A DNA stretch of 64,000 nt from Nitrospira sp. (GTDB lineage Bacteria; Nitrospirota; Nitrospiria; Nitrospirales; Nitrospiraceae). The notes under the pieces are model-generated. The model was not told the origin of the DNA. It saw only the letters and a program-made list of their open reading frames with translations, and did no database searches. A program made the position numbers and the translations under genes. Where the stretch lies: NCBI GenBank assembly GCA_016873515.1, contig VGXB01000002.1, positions 1 to 64,000 on the forward strand. The letters run 5' to 3'. Numbering within the stretch: position 1 is the first letter of the stretch; each line of letters starts with the position of its first letter. Shown one piece after another: positions 34,797 through 44,314 of this stretch.

Positions 34797-35753
34797 ATGG
34801 GTACCGTGACACACATGAGCCAACGAACCGCCGTGGTTGAGGGGGTGCTCGTGGTGAGCAAGGAAGCGGGTTGGACCTCCCACGATGTCGTTGCCAAGAT
34901 ACGCGGCCTGTTGGGTGGAGTGAAGGTCGGCCATGCGGGCACGCTGGACCCGGCGGCGACCGGAGTCTTGCCGGTGTTAGTCGGGCGCGCGACGCGTGTG
35001 GCGGAGTATTTGGTCGATTGGGATAAGGAATACCGTGCGGTGTTGCGACTGGGTGAAACCACCGATACCCAGGACTTGACCGGCAAAGTGCTCACACGAG
35101 CGGATCCGACGGTGGTTCGCGAAGAAGCGCTGCGCGAGGTGCTTGGTCGGTTTCGTGGCCCGCAGCGGCAGGTGCCGCCGATGTATTCGGCTGTGAAAGT
35201 CGGAGGACGGCCGCTCTACAAAGCAGCGAGGGCCGGTGAGACGGTTGAGCGGGCGGACCGGCCTATCATCGTGCATGAACTGGATATTCTTGCCGTTGAT
35301 GGCCGGGATGTGACTCTGCGCGTGGTGTGTTCAAAGGGTACCTACATTAGAACCCTGTGTGCTGATATCGGTCAAGCGTTAGGAGTTGGGGGCCATCTCG
35401 CTGCACTCGAGCGCTGTCGCGTGGGCCCTCTCTTCGTCGAACAGGCACTCACGGTTGATCAGGTTGCCGATCAGGTGGCCATCGGGACATTGCCACGGCA
35501 CCTGATTCCGCTGAATCGGGCGCTGGACCGGTTACCGGCCATGACCGTGACCGATGAGCAGGCCCGGTTGGTCTTACACGGAGGCGCGGTGTCTCCTGCC
35601 GGGACCGAGCAGTTGATCTCCTCAAGTGGGCCGGTCTCGATCCGTCTACTTGATAGGGAAGGCCGGTTGCTTGCGATTGGTGTGTATGGTGGGAAGACTG
35701 CCGATCTCGTCAGAATTCGTAAAGTATTAGCCGAGAATGAATCGCTGAATTGA
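34797..35753 (+). CDS. truB: tRNA pseudouridine(55) synthase TruB
   Basis: A 318-residue TruB; ATG 34815 would be a start six residues further in. It contains VSKEAGWTSHDVVAKIRG, the catalytic-Asp motif GHAGTLDPAATGVLPV near residue 45, DKEYRAVLRLGETTDTQD, the QVPPMYSAVKVGGRPLYKAAR stretch and the thumb CSKGTYIRTLCADIGQ. A short PUA-like C-terminal domain starts near residue 245. It makes the universal pseudouridine 55 of tRNA. The operon continues to rpsO with 20 bases between. Confidence 0.93.
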   Translation: MGTVTHMSQRTAVVEGVLVVSKEAGWTSHDVVAKIRGLLGGVKVGHAGTLDPAATGVLPVLVGRATRVAEYLVDWDKEYRAVLRLGETTDTQDLTGKVLTRADPTVVREEALREVLGRFRGPQRQVPPMYSAVKVGGRPLYKAARAGETVERADRPIIVHELDILAVDGRDVTLRVVCSKGTYIRTLCADIGQALGVGGHLAALERCRVGPLFVEQALTVDQVADQVAIGTLPRHLIPLNRALDRLPAMTVTDEQARLVLHGGAVSPAGTEQLISSSGPVSIRLLDREGRLLAIGVYGGKTADLVRIRKVLAENESLN

Positions 35754-35773
35754 ACTAGGAAGAGGAGCAGATT

Positions 35774-36043
35774 ATGGCGTTACTCAAAGAAGCGAAGACA
35801 GTATTGATCACGCAGCATCGGCGTCATGAGACGGACTCAGGGTCGCCGGAGGTCCAGATTGCAGTGTTGACCACCCGCATTACGTATCTGACCGAACACT
35901 TCAAGACACACAAAAAGGACCATCACTCGCGGCGCGGATTGTTGCAATTGGTGGGACGGCGCCGGCGGTTGCTGGATTATCTCCGCGGCATCAACGATGC
36001 GCGGTATCGGGCGGTGATCGATCGTCTCGGTATCCGTAAGTAA
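35774..36043 (+). CDS. rpsO: 30S ribosomal protein S15
   Basis: An 89-residue S15 with the usual motifs [50 protein letters not shown] and the end [14 protein letters not shown]15 binds the three-way junction of 16S rRNA and in other bacteria autoregulates its mRNA. AAGAGGAGCAG precedes ATG 35774. The 216 bases to pnp show no clear terminator, so co-transcription is plausible. Confidence 0.96.
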   Translation: MALLKEAKTVLITQHRRHETDSGSPEVQIAVLTTRITYLTEHFKTHKKDHHSRRGLLQLVGRRRRLLDYLRGINDARYRAVIDRLGIRK

Positions 36044-36259
36044 GCCGGCTGCATGCGGCTGTGCGTGTCCGCGCGCGGCGCAAAAATCACCCGTCACACA
36101 GGTGAACACGGACATAGGCTCAACGGGAGCAGGTGTGAGTGATAAGGACTGAGTTTTTGATTTTTTCGGTCGACTCAGCACTCAAGACTCGACACTCAGC
36201 ACGACTTAATGAGCCTATCTCTGTGGGCATCTGTGGGACTCACGAGAAGGAGACCAGAG

Positions 36260-38377
36260 ATGGTACATACTGTTGAACTCGACATCGCGGGGCGCCCGCT
36301 CCGGCTGGAAACCGGCCGCATCGCCAAGCAGGCGGATGGAGCGATCTGGGCCTCGTACGGCGAGACGGTTATCTTGGCAACTGCCGTATCCGCACAGACC
36401 GCAAAGCCGGGCACTGATTTTCTTCCGTTGACGGTCGATTATCAGGAGAAGACTTATGCCGCCGGCAAGATTCCTGGTGGTTACTTCAAGCGGGAAGGAC
36501 GGCCGTCCGAGAAAGAAGTACTCACCAGCCGCCTGATTGATCGCCCGTTGCGGCCGCTGTTTCCCGAAAACTATTACTTTGAAACACAGGTGATTGCGTC
36601 GGTCCTCTCCGTCGACAAGACCGGTTTGTCCGACGTCATTGGCATCACCGCAGCGTCGGCTGCCTTGGCCATCTCGAATATTCCTTTCCAGGGGCCAGTG
36701 GCCGGCGTCAAGATCGGTCGAGTGAATGGGCAATTTGTCGTCAACCCCGATCTTGAGACCATGGCCAAGAGTGAATTGCATCTAGTCGTGGCGGGGACCT
36801 CGGATGCCGTCATGATGGTTGAGGCGGGAGCCAACGAGTTGTCGGAGGCCATCATGCTTCAGGCGCTTGAGCTGGCGCATGTCGAGATCAAGAAGATCGT
36901 CGCTAAGATCAATGAATTGGCAAAGAAGGTTGGGAATAAGAAGCGCGAAGTGAAGGCTGAATCGATCGATTCCACTCTGGCGGCACAGGTGAAAGCCATG
37001 GTCGCCCAGCCAATCCGCGATGCGATCATGATCCCCAATAAGACTGCGCGCCAGGAGCGATTGGATCAGGTCATGGCGGAGGCGGTGGCGAAGTTCAAGA
37101 ATCTGGATCAGCCCACAAGCGAGCGGCACATCAAGATTGTCTTCCATGGTTTAGAATACACGGAAGTCCGGAACATGATTCTGGAAAAGGGCTCGCGCGC
37201 GGATGGACGCGGACCGACTGACATTCGCCCGATTACCTGCGAAGTGGGAGTGTTGCCGCGCACACATGGTTCCGCGGTTTTCACGCGCGGTGAAACGCAG
37301 AGCCTTGCCGTCGTCACTTTGGGTACTACTGACGATGAACAGCGCATCGACGCGCTGGAGGGGGAATACACTAGAACGTTCATGCTCCATTACAATTTTC
37401 CGCCGTTCAGCGTGGGTGAGGCGAGGCCGCTTCGGTCTCCCGGCCGGCGAGAGGTGGGCCATGGGGCACTGGCGGAACGAGCTTTGAAGCCGGTCATTCC
37501 TGGCAAGGACGCCTTTCCCTACACACTGCGTCTCGTGTCGGAAATTCTGGAGTCGAATGGGTCGTCCTCCATGGCGACGGTCTGCGGGGGCACGCTGGCC
37601 ATGATGGATGCGGGTGTGCCGATTAAGGAGCCGGTTGCCGGCATCGCCATGGGGCTCATCAAGGAGGATGAGCGTGTGATGATTCTGTCCGACATTCTCG
37701 GGCTTGAAGACCATTTGGGCGACATGGATTTCAAGGTGTGCGGAACCAAAAATGGCGTCACGGCGTTGCAGATGGACATCAAGATCAGTGGGATCACGAC
37801 AGCCCTCATGCAACAGGCGTTGGAACAAGCCCGGTTGGGCCGTCTCCACATTTTAGGGCATATGGCCAAGGCCCTCACGGGTGCACGGACCGATCTGTCG
37901 CCGTTCGCGCCTCGGATCTACACGATGAAGGTCAAGCAGGACAAAATTCGCGACATTATCGGCCAGGGTGGGAAAACCATCCGTGGCATCCAGGCTGATT
38001 TTGGCGTCAAGATCAATGTTGAGGATACGGGCATCGTCACCATCGCCTCATCCGACGGCGAGTCGCTGCAGAAAGCCAAAGACATCATCAGCCGGCTGAC
38101 AGAGGAAGTCGAGGTCGGCAAGATCTATACGGGTACGGTCAGGAAAATCATGGATTTCGGCGCATTCGTCGAAGTCTTGCCAGGTACCGATGGGCTGGTG
38201 CACATCTCGCAGCTCGCGCATCATCGGGTCAAGGCCGTGTCCGATGAAGTGGCCGAAGGCGATCAGATTCTTGTGAAGGTGTTGGAGATCGACAGGCAGG
38301 GCAAAATTCGGCTCAGCCGGAAGGAAGTGTTGCCGGCACCGGCTGCGAGTGGGGCCAAGGACTCCGCGGAAGGGTAA
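36260..38377 (+). CDS. pnp: Polyribonucleotide nucleotidyltransferase (PNPase)
   Basis: ATG 36260 behind AGAAGGAGACC gives 705 residues, the normal size. Two RNase-PH domains (about 10-140 and 320-460) surround an all-alpha domain. Marks: GKIPGGYFKREGRPSEKE and SRLIDRPLRPLFPENY in the first, RADGRGPTDIRPITCEVGVLPR and HYNFPPFSVGE in the second. The KH domain follows with MKVKQDKIRDIIGQGGKTIRGI, then the S1 domain with GKIYTGTVRKIMDFGAFVEVLPG. PNPase degrades mRNA phosphorolytically. It follows rpsO as in many bacteria. Confidence 0.96.
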   Translation: MVHTVELDIAGRPLRLETGRIAKQADGAIWASYGETVILATAVSAQTAKPGTDFLPLTVDYQEKTYAAGKIPGGYFKREGRPSEKEVLTSRLIDRPLRPLFPENYYFETQVIASVLSVDKTGLSDVIGITAASAALAISNIPFQGPVAGVKIGRVNGQFVVNPDLETMAKSELHLVVAGTSDAVMMVEAGANELSEAIMLQALELAHVEIKKIVAKINELAKKVGNKKREVKAESIDSTLAAQVKAMVAQPIRDAIMIPNKTARQERLDQVMAEAVAKFKNLDQPTSERHIKIVFHGLEYTEVRNMILEKGSRADGRGPTDIRPITCEVGVLPRTHGSAVFTRGETQSLAVVTLGTTDDEQRIDALEGEYTRTFMLHYNFPPFSVGEARPLRSPGRREVGHGALAERALKPVIPGKDAFPYTLRLVSEILESNGSSSMATVCGGTLAMMDAGVPIKEPVAGIAMGLIKEDERVMILSDILGLEDHLGDMDFKVCGTKNGVTALQMDIKISGITTALMQQALEQARLGRLHILGHMAKALTGARTDLSPFAPRIYTMKVKQDKIRDIIGQGGKTIRGIQADFGVKINVEDTGIVTIASSDGESLQKAKDIISRLTEEVEVGKIYTGTVRKIMDFGAFVEVLPGTDGLVHISQLAHHRVKAVSDEVAEGDQILVKVLEIDRQGKIRLSRKEVLPAPAASGAKDSAEG

Positions 38378-38382
38378 TCCCC

Positions 38383-39645
38383 TTGTATCATAAAATCGTT
38401 CTCGACAACGGCGTCCGCTTGGTTACCGAGCAGATTCCGACGCTCAAGTCCGTCACCGTCGGTATGTGGGTCAATGCCGGATCCCGGGACGAAAGTCCTG
38501 AGCAAGCGGGATACTCCCACTTCATTGAGCATATGTTCTTCAAGGGGACGGCCATTCGGTCGGCCACGGACATCTCCCGCGAGATCGATGCGCTCGGTGG
38601 TGAGATGAACGCCTTCACTACGCGCGAAACGACCACATTCTACGTCAAGGTGCTCGACCAGCATTTGCCGAAAGCACTGGATCTGCTCGCAGACCTCTTA
38701 CATCACTCCCGTTTGGGACCGAAAGAAATCACAAAAGAAAAGCAAGTCGTGCTCGAAGAAATCCGCATGGTGCAGGATGATCCTGAGGACTTGGTCCAGG
38801 AACTTCATGCAGGACTCGTCATGGGGCGGCATCCCCTGAGCCGGCCCATTCTTGGACAGGCCAAGACGATCGCCCGGCTGCGTCGACAAGATCTCTTCGA
38901 CTATATCAACACGCACTACCGTCCGCAGGAAATGGTGCTGGCTGTCGCGGGTAATTTCGATCGGCGCCGGCTCGAACGGACCATGGCCCGCACGTTTGGT
39001 GCCCGTCGTGCGAGCGTACGCGCCGAATCTCGCAAACGGTGGCCGGCGGATGTGTGCGGCGGTGTGCGATTGCAACAAAAACCGTTGGAGCAAGTTCATC
39101 TCTGTGTAGGGCTCAAGGGTCTTCCCGCCGGGCACAAAGACCGGTATGCGGCGTATGTGCTGAACAGTGTGCTGGGGGGAAGCGTGAGCTCCCGCCTCTT
39201 TCAGGAAGTGCGTGAAAAGCGGGGATTGGCCTACTCAATCTATTCATTTTTGTCTGGTTATTCGGACGGCGGCACGGTCACGATTTATGCGGGCACTCGC
39301 GCGCGTGAAGTAGAGCGTGTGCTGGATCTGATTCGGCGTGAGGTCAGACAGATGGCGAAGCGCGGGATCAAACGTGAGGAGCTCACGCGAACCAAGGAGC
39401 AAATGAAGGGCAGTTTGATGCTGAGTTTGGAAAATTCCCACAGCCGTATGAACAAGTTGGCGAAGGACGAGCTGATTACCGGAGCGCATACAACTTTGGA
39501 AGAAATGCTCTCGGATATCGATGCCGTCACGGAGCAACAAGTCGCCCGGGTGACGCAGGAATTGTTCGCACCGGAAACAATGGCGATCACCGGATTGGGC
39601 CCACTTTCGTCCTCACAGATTGCCGCTGTGAAGGCCATGCAATAG
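38383..39645 (+). CDS. M16 family zinc peptidase (processing-peptidase type)
   Basis: TTG 38383 lies five bases after the pnp stop and gives 420 residues. The inverted zinc motif HFIEH is at residues 46-50 (SHFIEHMFFKGT), with the distal Glu in VVLEEIRM. ITGAHTTLEEML and REKRGLAYSIYSFLSGYSDGG, the R/Y substrate site, are in the C-terminal half. This is the YmxG/PqqL-like group that lies next to pnp in many bacteria, similar to mitochondrial processing peptidase beta. The physiological substrate is unknown. Confidence 0.88.
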   Translation: MYHKIVLDNGVRLVTEQIPTLKSVTVGMWVNAGSRDESPEQAGYSHFIEHMFFKGTAIRSATDISREIDALGGEMNAFTTRETTTFYVKVLDQHLPKALDLLADLLHHSRLGPKEITKEKQVVLEEIRMVQDDPEDLVQELHAGLVMGRHPLSRPILGQAKTIARLRRQDLFDYINTHYRPQEMVLAVAGNFDRRRLERTMARTFGARRASVRAESRKRWPADVCGGVRLQQKPLEQVHLCVGLKGLPAGHKDRYAAYVLNSVLGGSVSSRLFQEVREKRGLAYSIYSFLSGYSDGGTVTIYAGTRAREVERVLDLIRREVRQMAKRGIKREELTRTKEQMKGSLMLSLENSHSRMNKLAKDELITGAHTTLEEMLSDIDAVTEQQVARVTQELFAPETMAITGLGPLSSSQIAAVKAMQ

Positions 39646-40019
39646 CCCTCTGTTCTCAGAGCAGGATTATGCCAGATGGGTTGTGCCAAGCGTCCACCCA
39701 AGCTCTAACGCAACAAATTGATTTCTTTAATCTTCTGGCCGCATAGTGTGAACAGTTTGAGCGGTTGGGAAACATTTTCTTGACATAAAATGGTGGTTTC
39801 AGTACCGTTTCTCGGTTATCGGTCTTGAGTGCAGTGTCGATCAAGGCCTGTAGTCTTGGAAAACCATAATTAAACGACGAGAACAATCCACTATGAGACT
39901 TACGTCACAACGTAATTTGATTGCTATAGCCGTAATCATCCTTAGATGAACGATCTTGTTCGTCAGGGTGAAGTTGTGCTTGACCGGTTTATTGTCTGTT
40001 ACGTAAGGAGGGACGAGGT
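39646..40019. other. 374-base intergenic region without recognised gene
   Basis: AT-richer than its surroundings. A minus-strand frame of 76 codons lies here, but it matches nothing I know and its codon use is poor. TTGACA occurs at 39780-39785 without a convincing -10 at the right distance. The only clear signal is AAGGAGG near 40005 before the gene at 40020. Confidence 0.4.
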
Positions 40020-40535
40020 ATGAAGAGGCAAGTTGTACTAGCTGCCACCGCGTTCTTGATGCTCGGGTTATCCCAGGCCGGATTTGTGTCAGCTGATGAA
40101 GGCGGTGCCAAGGCAGGAGGGGGAGCTGCTGAAGCGATTGCGGGCGGAAAGTTACTCAAGGCCGAAGCGATCAAGACGCTGCAAGGGCGTGTCTGGTCGC
40201 AGTGGGCCGATAATCCCGACGGGGAATTGCTGTTCGGCATACAATTTTGGAATAGCGGAGAGCCGGCCTCAGGAGCCAACGGTGGCCGCTCGTCCACGAT
40301 GATCGATGTCAAGCCGCCGGATCCTTTACTCACGTGCTGTGCGTGGGGATTCACCGGCGGGACCGAGAAGAATGGTGCTTATTCGGGATGGTACCATGCT
40401 GCGACGACCGTCCGTCTCGCGGTGAAGGATAAAGCCTTGATGGATCAGATTATCAAGGCCTCCCAGGAACTCGTCGCCATGGAAGTGACCTTGGATGGCC
40501 GGACCATCACCGGTTTCAAAGTGATCAAAGAGTAG
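40020..40535 (+). CDS. Exported protein of unknown function (pair member 1)
   Basis: A 171-residue protein behind a strong AAGGAGGGACGAGG site. Residues 1-25 are a signal peptide (AATAFLMLGLSQAGFVSA). The mature part begins with a Gly/Ala-rich segment, then LQGRVWSQWADNPDGELLFG, the Cys pair LLTCCAWGFTGG, GWYHAATTVRLAVKD and MEVTLDGRTITGFKVI at the end. I do not recognise a named family. It is followed 43 bases later by a second exported protein, also with a QGRV strand near its N-terminus. Probably periplasmic. Confidence 0.65.
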   Translation: MKRQVVLAATAFLMLGLSQAGFVSADEGGAKAGGGAAEAIAGGKLLKAEAIKTLQGRVWSQWADNPDGELLFGIQFWNSGEPASGANGGRSSTMIDVKPPDPLLTCCAWGFTGGTEKNGAYSGWYHAATTVRLAVKDKALMDQIIKASQELVAMEVTLDGRTITGFKVIKE

Positions 40536-40578
40536 TCCCCATCAATTTTCACTCTTGAATGCGTTGAAGGAGGACGTG

Positions 40579-41232
40579 ATGATGACGCTGAAGAAGCAAG
40601 GTGGAATCGCCCTCGCGGCCATGGCGCTGGTCGCCGGTGTCGCATCCACCACGTTGGCGATTGAATCGTTCCAAGAGCGGTTTGAATGGGGAGATATGAG
40701 CAAGCCCACGACGATTCAGGGCCGGGTGATCGTGCTGGATCCCTACGATGAAGCGGTCTGGATCAATGTGGCTGTCTATGGCGGCAACGCTGAAAGCGGA
40801 TTGTGGTGGCAAAAGTCCCATCCGGGTAAGACCCTGAAGTTTTATGCCGAGAAGGGAGCGTGGGAAGATTTGAAGAAGATGGGCCGTCCTCATTCAGGAC
40901 CGACTGCCGCCAAGGAGGTGCCTCCGGGTAGCACCACGGATCTGATCGAGTTCATTGCCGTGGAAACTGAGCAGAACCATCGGGTGATTTCTTCGATCAA
41001 GAAACTTCCCGAAATCTCCGGCTCCATCGGCAAGCCGTTGAGCATTGCCGGACTTCGTTTTAAGGAATGCGCGGGCAAGCACGAGTTTGAATCAGGCTGT
41101 GCGATGGCCAAGACCGCGCAGAACGACGCTCCGGCGGGAGAGCCAGGCATGCAATACGATGTCATGGCTCCGGGTGGCAAGGCTCTTGGTGGATTGATCC
41201 CCTGGACTTCGAAGTACAATCGCGCTCACTGA
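40579..41232 (+). CDS. Exported protein of unknown function (pair member 2)
   Basis: ATG 40579 follows AAGGAGGACGTG and gives 217 residues with a signal peptide (GGIALAAMALVAGVASTTLA). The mature protein has TTIQGRVIVLDPYDEAVWINVAVYGG, WWQKSHPGKTLKFY, TDLIEFIAVETEQNHR and a Cys pair (FKECAGKHEF and SGCAMAK). No known family. The pairing with the preceding gene, the shared export signals and the shared terminator at 41252 suggest one periplasmic function. Confidence 0.65.
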   Translation: MMTLKKQGGIALAAMALVAGVASTTLAIESFQERFEWGDMSKPTTIQGRVIVLDPYDEAVWINVAVYGGNAESGLWWQKSHPGKTLKFYAEKGAWEDLKKMGRPHSGPTAAKEVPPGSTTDLIEFIAVETEQNHRVISSIKKLPEISGSIGKPLSIAGLRFKECAGKHEFESGCAMAKTAQNDAPAGEPGMQYDVMAPGGKALGGLIPWTSKYNRAH

Positions 41233-41251
41233 ACGCACGGACCGGTAGCAC

Positions 41252-41290
41252 AAAGGCGGCGCCTCCGATCGGAGCGCCGCCTTTGTTGTT
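41252..41290. terminator. Strong intrinsic terminator, bidirectional
   Basis: AAAGGCGGCGC-11-GCGCCGCCTTT followed by GTTGTTT, in the 87 bases between the stop of the exported-protein gene and the stop of mutS on the other strand. The symmetric A and T flanks allow it to end both transcripts. Confidence 0.85.
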
Positions 41291-41319
41291 TCCGGAGTGC
41301 TGCGCGAAATCCTTCGTCG

Positions 41320-43977
41320 CTACGAGCGCTGCGATTCATCCGTCTGAGCCCTGCGCTGCCATTCTGCTAGACGGTTAAGGGCATCGAGAGGCGTCATTGA
41401 AAACAAGTCGATCTGTTTGACTTCCTCAATCAGGGGGTGAGGCTGAGGAAGGGGAGGAGTGAGGGATGGAGTCAATTCCTTCGGCTGATCGAGGAGTGGC
41501 TCTCTGACTGAAGAGTCTGGTTGTTCTAACTGGGCCAGCACTGAGCCCGCCCGTTCAATGACACTATCAGGGATCCCCGCCAGTTTGGCAACATGAATGC
41601 CATAGCTGCGATCCGCTCCTCCCGCCATGATCTTCCGGAGAAACACGATTTCGCCATCCCGCTCGTGGACGGCAACCCGATAGTTTGCGATTCCATCTCG
41701 CTGCCGCTCCAACTGGGCTAGTTCATGATAATGCGTGGCGAATAATGTACGGGCGCCGATACGGGTCCGATCATGAATATGTTCTGCCACTGCCCACGCA
41801 ATACTGAGCCCGTCGTAGGTGCTGGTCCCGCGCCCGATTTCATCCAGCAGAATCAAGCTGCGCGAGGTTGCGCTGTTTAAGATGTTTGCCGTTTCCACCA
41901 TCTCCACCATGAACGTGCTGAGGCCTCTGGCCAAATTGTCGGAAGCGCCCACACGGGTAAAAATACGGTCGACCAACCCAATTCGCGCATCAGCCGCAGG
42001 GACAAAGCTCCCGATCTGTGCCATCAGCACGATCAGCGCAACCTGTCGAAGATAGGTACTTTTCCCTGCCATGTTGGGACCGGTCAAGATCACCAGGCGC
42101 TGGCCCTCAGTATCTAGCTCCGTGTCATTGGGCACGAATGATGTGTCGCGAAGCCGTTCAACAACCGGATGGCGGCCGTCACGGATAGAGATCATGCCGG
42201 ATTCATTGACGATAGGCCTGGTGTATTGATTCAGCGCCGCGGTCTCGGCGAGGCCGGCTACGACATCGATCACCGCGAGAGCTCGCGCGATCGCGTCCAG
42301 GCGCTGAATTTCCCGGGCGAGACGGTTTCTGACATCGGCGAAGACCTCCTGCTCAAGTGCCAACAGCTTAGCGTCGGCTCCGGTGACACGTTCTTCAAGT
42401 TCTTTCAATTCGACGGTCATATAGCGCTCGGCGTTGGCGAGCGTTTGTTTGCGAATATAGTCGGACGGGACGCGCGTCAGATTGGCTTTCGTCACTTCAA
42501 TGTAGTAGCCGAACACCTGGTTGTAGCGGACCTTGAGTGAGTCGATCCCGGTGCGCTCCCGCTCTTGATTCTCGAGCCCTGCGATCCAGAGTTTCCCTTC
42601 CTTGGAGGTCTTGCACAGCTCGTCAATGCCGGCATGGTATCCCTCTTTGATGACGTGACCGTCACGCACGACCAGCGGTGCGTCGGGATGAATGGATTGC
42701 TCGATGATCTCGAACATGTCGCGTCCGTCATCCCACGACGAACGGATCTCGGCGCACAGGCGGTTCTCAAGTGACTGGAGATGCGTGCCGACTTCAGGCA
42801 AAGCGGCCAGGGAGTGTTTGAGTGCGAGCAGTTCACGCGGGCCGGCATACCCCAACACAATGCGGCTGCCCAACCGTGCCATGTCTTGCACGTTTCGCAA
42901 TGCTGCTCGCAAGGCGACTCGTATCTGCTGCCGGTCCTTCAGCTCTCCAACCGCATCCAGTCGCGCTTGGATGGGGACACAATGAATCAAGGGTCTGACC
43001 AGCCACTGCCGTAGCAGCCGGCTACCCATAACCGTGACAGCGCGATCCAGCACGGATGCCAGGGTGGAGGATGGCGAGTCCGATCGACCATCCGCCGATG
43101 TCATGGGTTTCAAGAGTTCAAGATCTCGAATCGTGATGCCGTCCAGATTCATGGCATCGCCGATCTGGCGGACGTAGAGACGGCGAATGTGGTCAAGCGG
43201 TACAGCCGGCTGAGTTTCCCGGAAATAGCCCAGCACTGCCCCGGCAGCCTCAAGGCCGACTGTCAGTTCTCGGCATCCGAACCCATCGAGTGTCTGCACG
43301 CGGAACTGGTTTTCCAGCATCTGTCTGTTCTTGTCGTACTCGAACGAATCGGCCGGACGCGCACACAGCCGAGTGTCTGTGATCTGGTTGAGCCATGCGG
43401 CGGTGTGTGGCGGTAATCCGACGGGATACAAGACTTCGCGTGGGTCGAGCCTGGTCAATTCATCCAGGATGCGCGATTCGGCTAGTGCCCCGCTGAACTC
43501 TATCGCCCAGAACTCGCCCGTCGAGACTTCGAGCGCTGCCAGTCCGATCAGGGCCGATCCAGATGCCGATGGACGGAACGATAGGGCTGCGAGGTGGCTG
43601 GATTCAACTGGAGAAAGGAATTCCGTCTCGACCAGCGTGCCTGGCGTGTACAGCCGGACCACTTCGCGGCGTACCAACCCCTTAGCAAGCTTGGGATCTT
43701 CAACCTGTTCGCAGAGTGCGACGGTTTGTCCGGCTTTAAGGAGTTTGGCGATATAGCCGGTCGCGGCATGATAGGGGACGCCGCAAAGCGGAACGGGGTC
43801 CGGACTCTGTTTGTCTCGGGACGTGAGCGTGATGGATAGGAGCCGGGAGGCTTCCTGAGCGTCCTCATAGAACATCTCGTAGAAATCGCCGACCCGGAAA
43901 AACAGGATCGCTTGCGGATAACCCCGCTTGATGTCGCGATACTGGCGCATGAGGGGGCTCGCATTCAAATTAGTCAT
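41320..43977 (-). CDS. mutS: DNA mismatch repair protein MutS
   Basis: Minus strand. ATG 43977 gives 885 residues starting MTNLNASPLMRQYRDIKRGYPQ; the longer frame to 44169 lies in lapA and is not used. The mismatch-binding motif is FFRVGDFYEMFYEDA (about 25-40), where the Phe of F-x-E inserts at the mismatch. The ATPase has GPNMAGKSTYLRQ near residue 632, IFTRVGASDNLARGLSTFM and LDEIGRGTSTYDG. A C-terminal helix-turn-helix and a tail follow. It is the last gene of the pdxJ-nnrDE-tsaE-lapA-mutS unit. No mutL is visible. Confidence 0.96.
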   Translation of the reverse strand: MTNLNASPLMRQYRDIKRGYPQAILFFRVGDFYEMFYEDAQEASRLLSITLTSRDKQSPDPVPLCGVPYHAATGYIAKLLKAGQTVALCEQVEDPKLAKGLVRREVVRLYTPGTLVETEFLSPVESSHLAALSFRPSASGSALIGLAALEVSTGEFWAIEFSGALAESRILDELTRLDPREVLYPVGLPPHTAAWLNQITDTRLCARPADSFEYDKNRQMLENQFRVQTLDGFGCRELTVGLEAAGAVLGYFRETQPAVPLDHIRRLYVRQIGDAMNLDGITIRDLELLKPMTSADGRSDSPSSTLASVLDRAVTVMGSRLLRQWLVRPLIHCVPIQARLDAVGELKDRQQIRVALRAALRNVQDMARLGSRIVLGYAGPRELLALKHSLAALPEVGTHLQSLENRLCAEIRSSWDDGRDMFEIIEQSIHPDAPLVVRDGHVIKEGYHAGIDELCKTSKEGKLWIAGLENQERERTGIDSLKVRYNQVFGYYIEVTKANLTRVPSDYIRKQTLANAERYMTVELKELEERVTGADAKLLALEQEVFADVRNRLAREIQRLDAIARALAVIDVVAGLAETAALNQYTRPIVNESGMISIRDGRHPVVERLRDTSFVPNDTELDTEGQRLVILTGPNMAGKSTYLRQVALIVLMAQIGSFVPAADARIGLVDRIFTRVGASDNLARGLSTFMVEMVETANILNSATSRSLILLDEIGRGTSTYDGLSIAWAVAEHIHDRTRIGARTLFATHYHELAQLERQRDGIANYRVAVHERDGEIVFLRKIMAGGADRSYGIHVAKLAGIPDSVIERAGSVLAQLEQPDSSVREPLLDQPKELTPSLTPPLPQPHPLIEEVKQIDLFSMTPLDALNRLAEWQRRAQTDESQRS

Positions 43978-44314
43978 CGGCGAAACTCTGCGGTGATTCG
44001 GATGACGCGGGGGTGGCGGTCCGGTCGGTGGCTTTTTCGAGCGATTGGCGGAGGCGTTCCAGGTCGACATCAGCTTCCTGCAGGGCTTTCGTTTTACGCC
44101 GCAGTTCAATGCGACCGTGGATCCACGGCGGAAAGAGCAAGAGGCCCGCGACCAAGAGTCCGACGACAAAGCCGGCCATGATGGGCTTGTAGACGGGGGT
44201 TGACGCTTCGAGCAATCCGAAGAAGTACCGGAGCGTGACCTTTTGTTCCTGGTTTTGGAGAAAGAACGCCAGGGAGAGGAGTAAGAGGATGCCGACGAGA
44301 ATCAATCGAATCAT
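43970..44314 (-). CDS. LapA-domain (DUF1049) membrane protein
   Basis: A 114-residue protein with two hydrophobic segments: residues 4-20 (LILVGILLLLSLAFFLQN) and about 45-66 (PIMAGFVVGLLVAGLLLF). A coiled-coil-like cytoplasmic tail follows (ELRRKTKALQEADVDLERLRQSLEKA). This is the LapA/YciS layout; in E. coli LapA works with LapB in lipopolysaccharide assembly control. No lapB is adjacent. Its start overlaps tsaE by four bases and its end overlaps mutS by eight. Confidence 0.7.
   Translation of the reverse strand: MIRLILVGILLLLSLAFFLQNQEQKVTLRYFFGLLEASTPVYKPIMAGFVVGLLVAGLLLFPPWIHGRIELRRKTKALQEADVDLERLRQSLEKATDRTATPASSESPQSFADD

Noticed and set aside
36044-36259. Terminator between rpsO and pnp
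   Set aside because: Short T-runs occur near 36155, but no stem of useful length precedes them.
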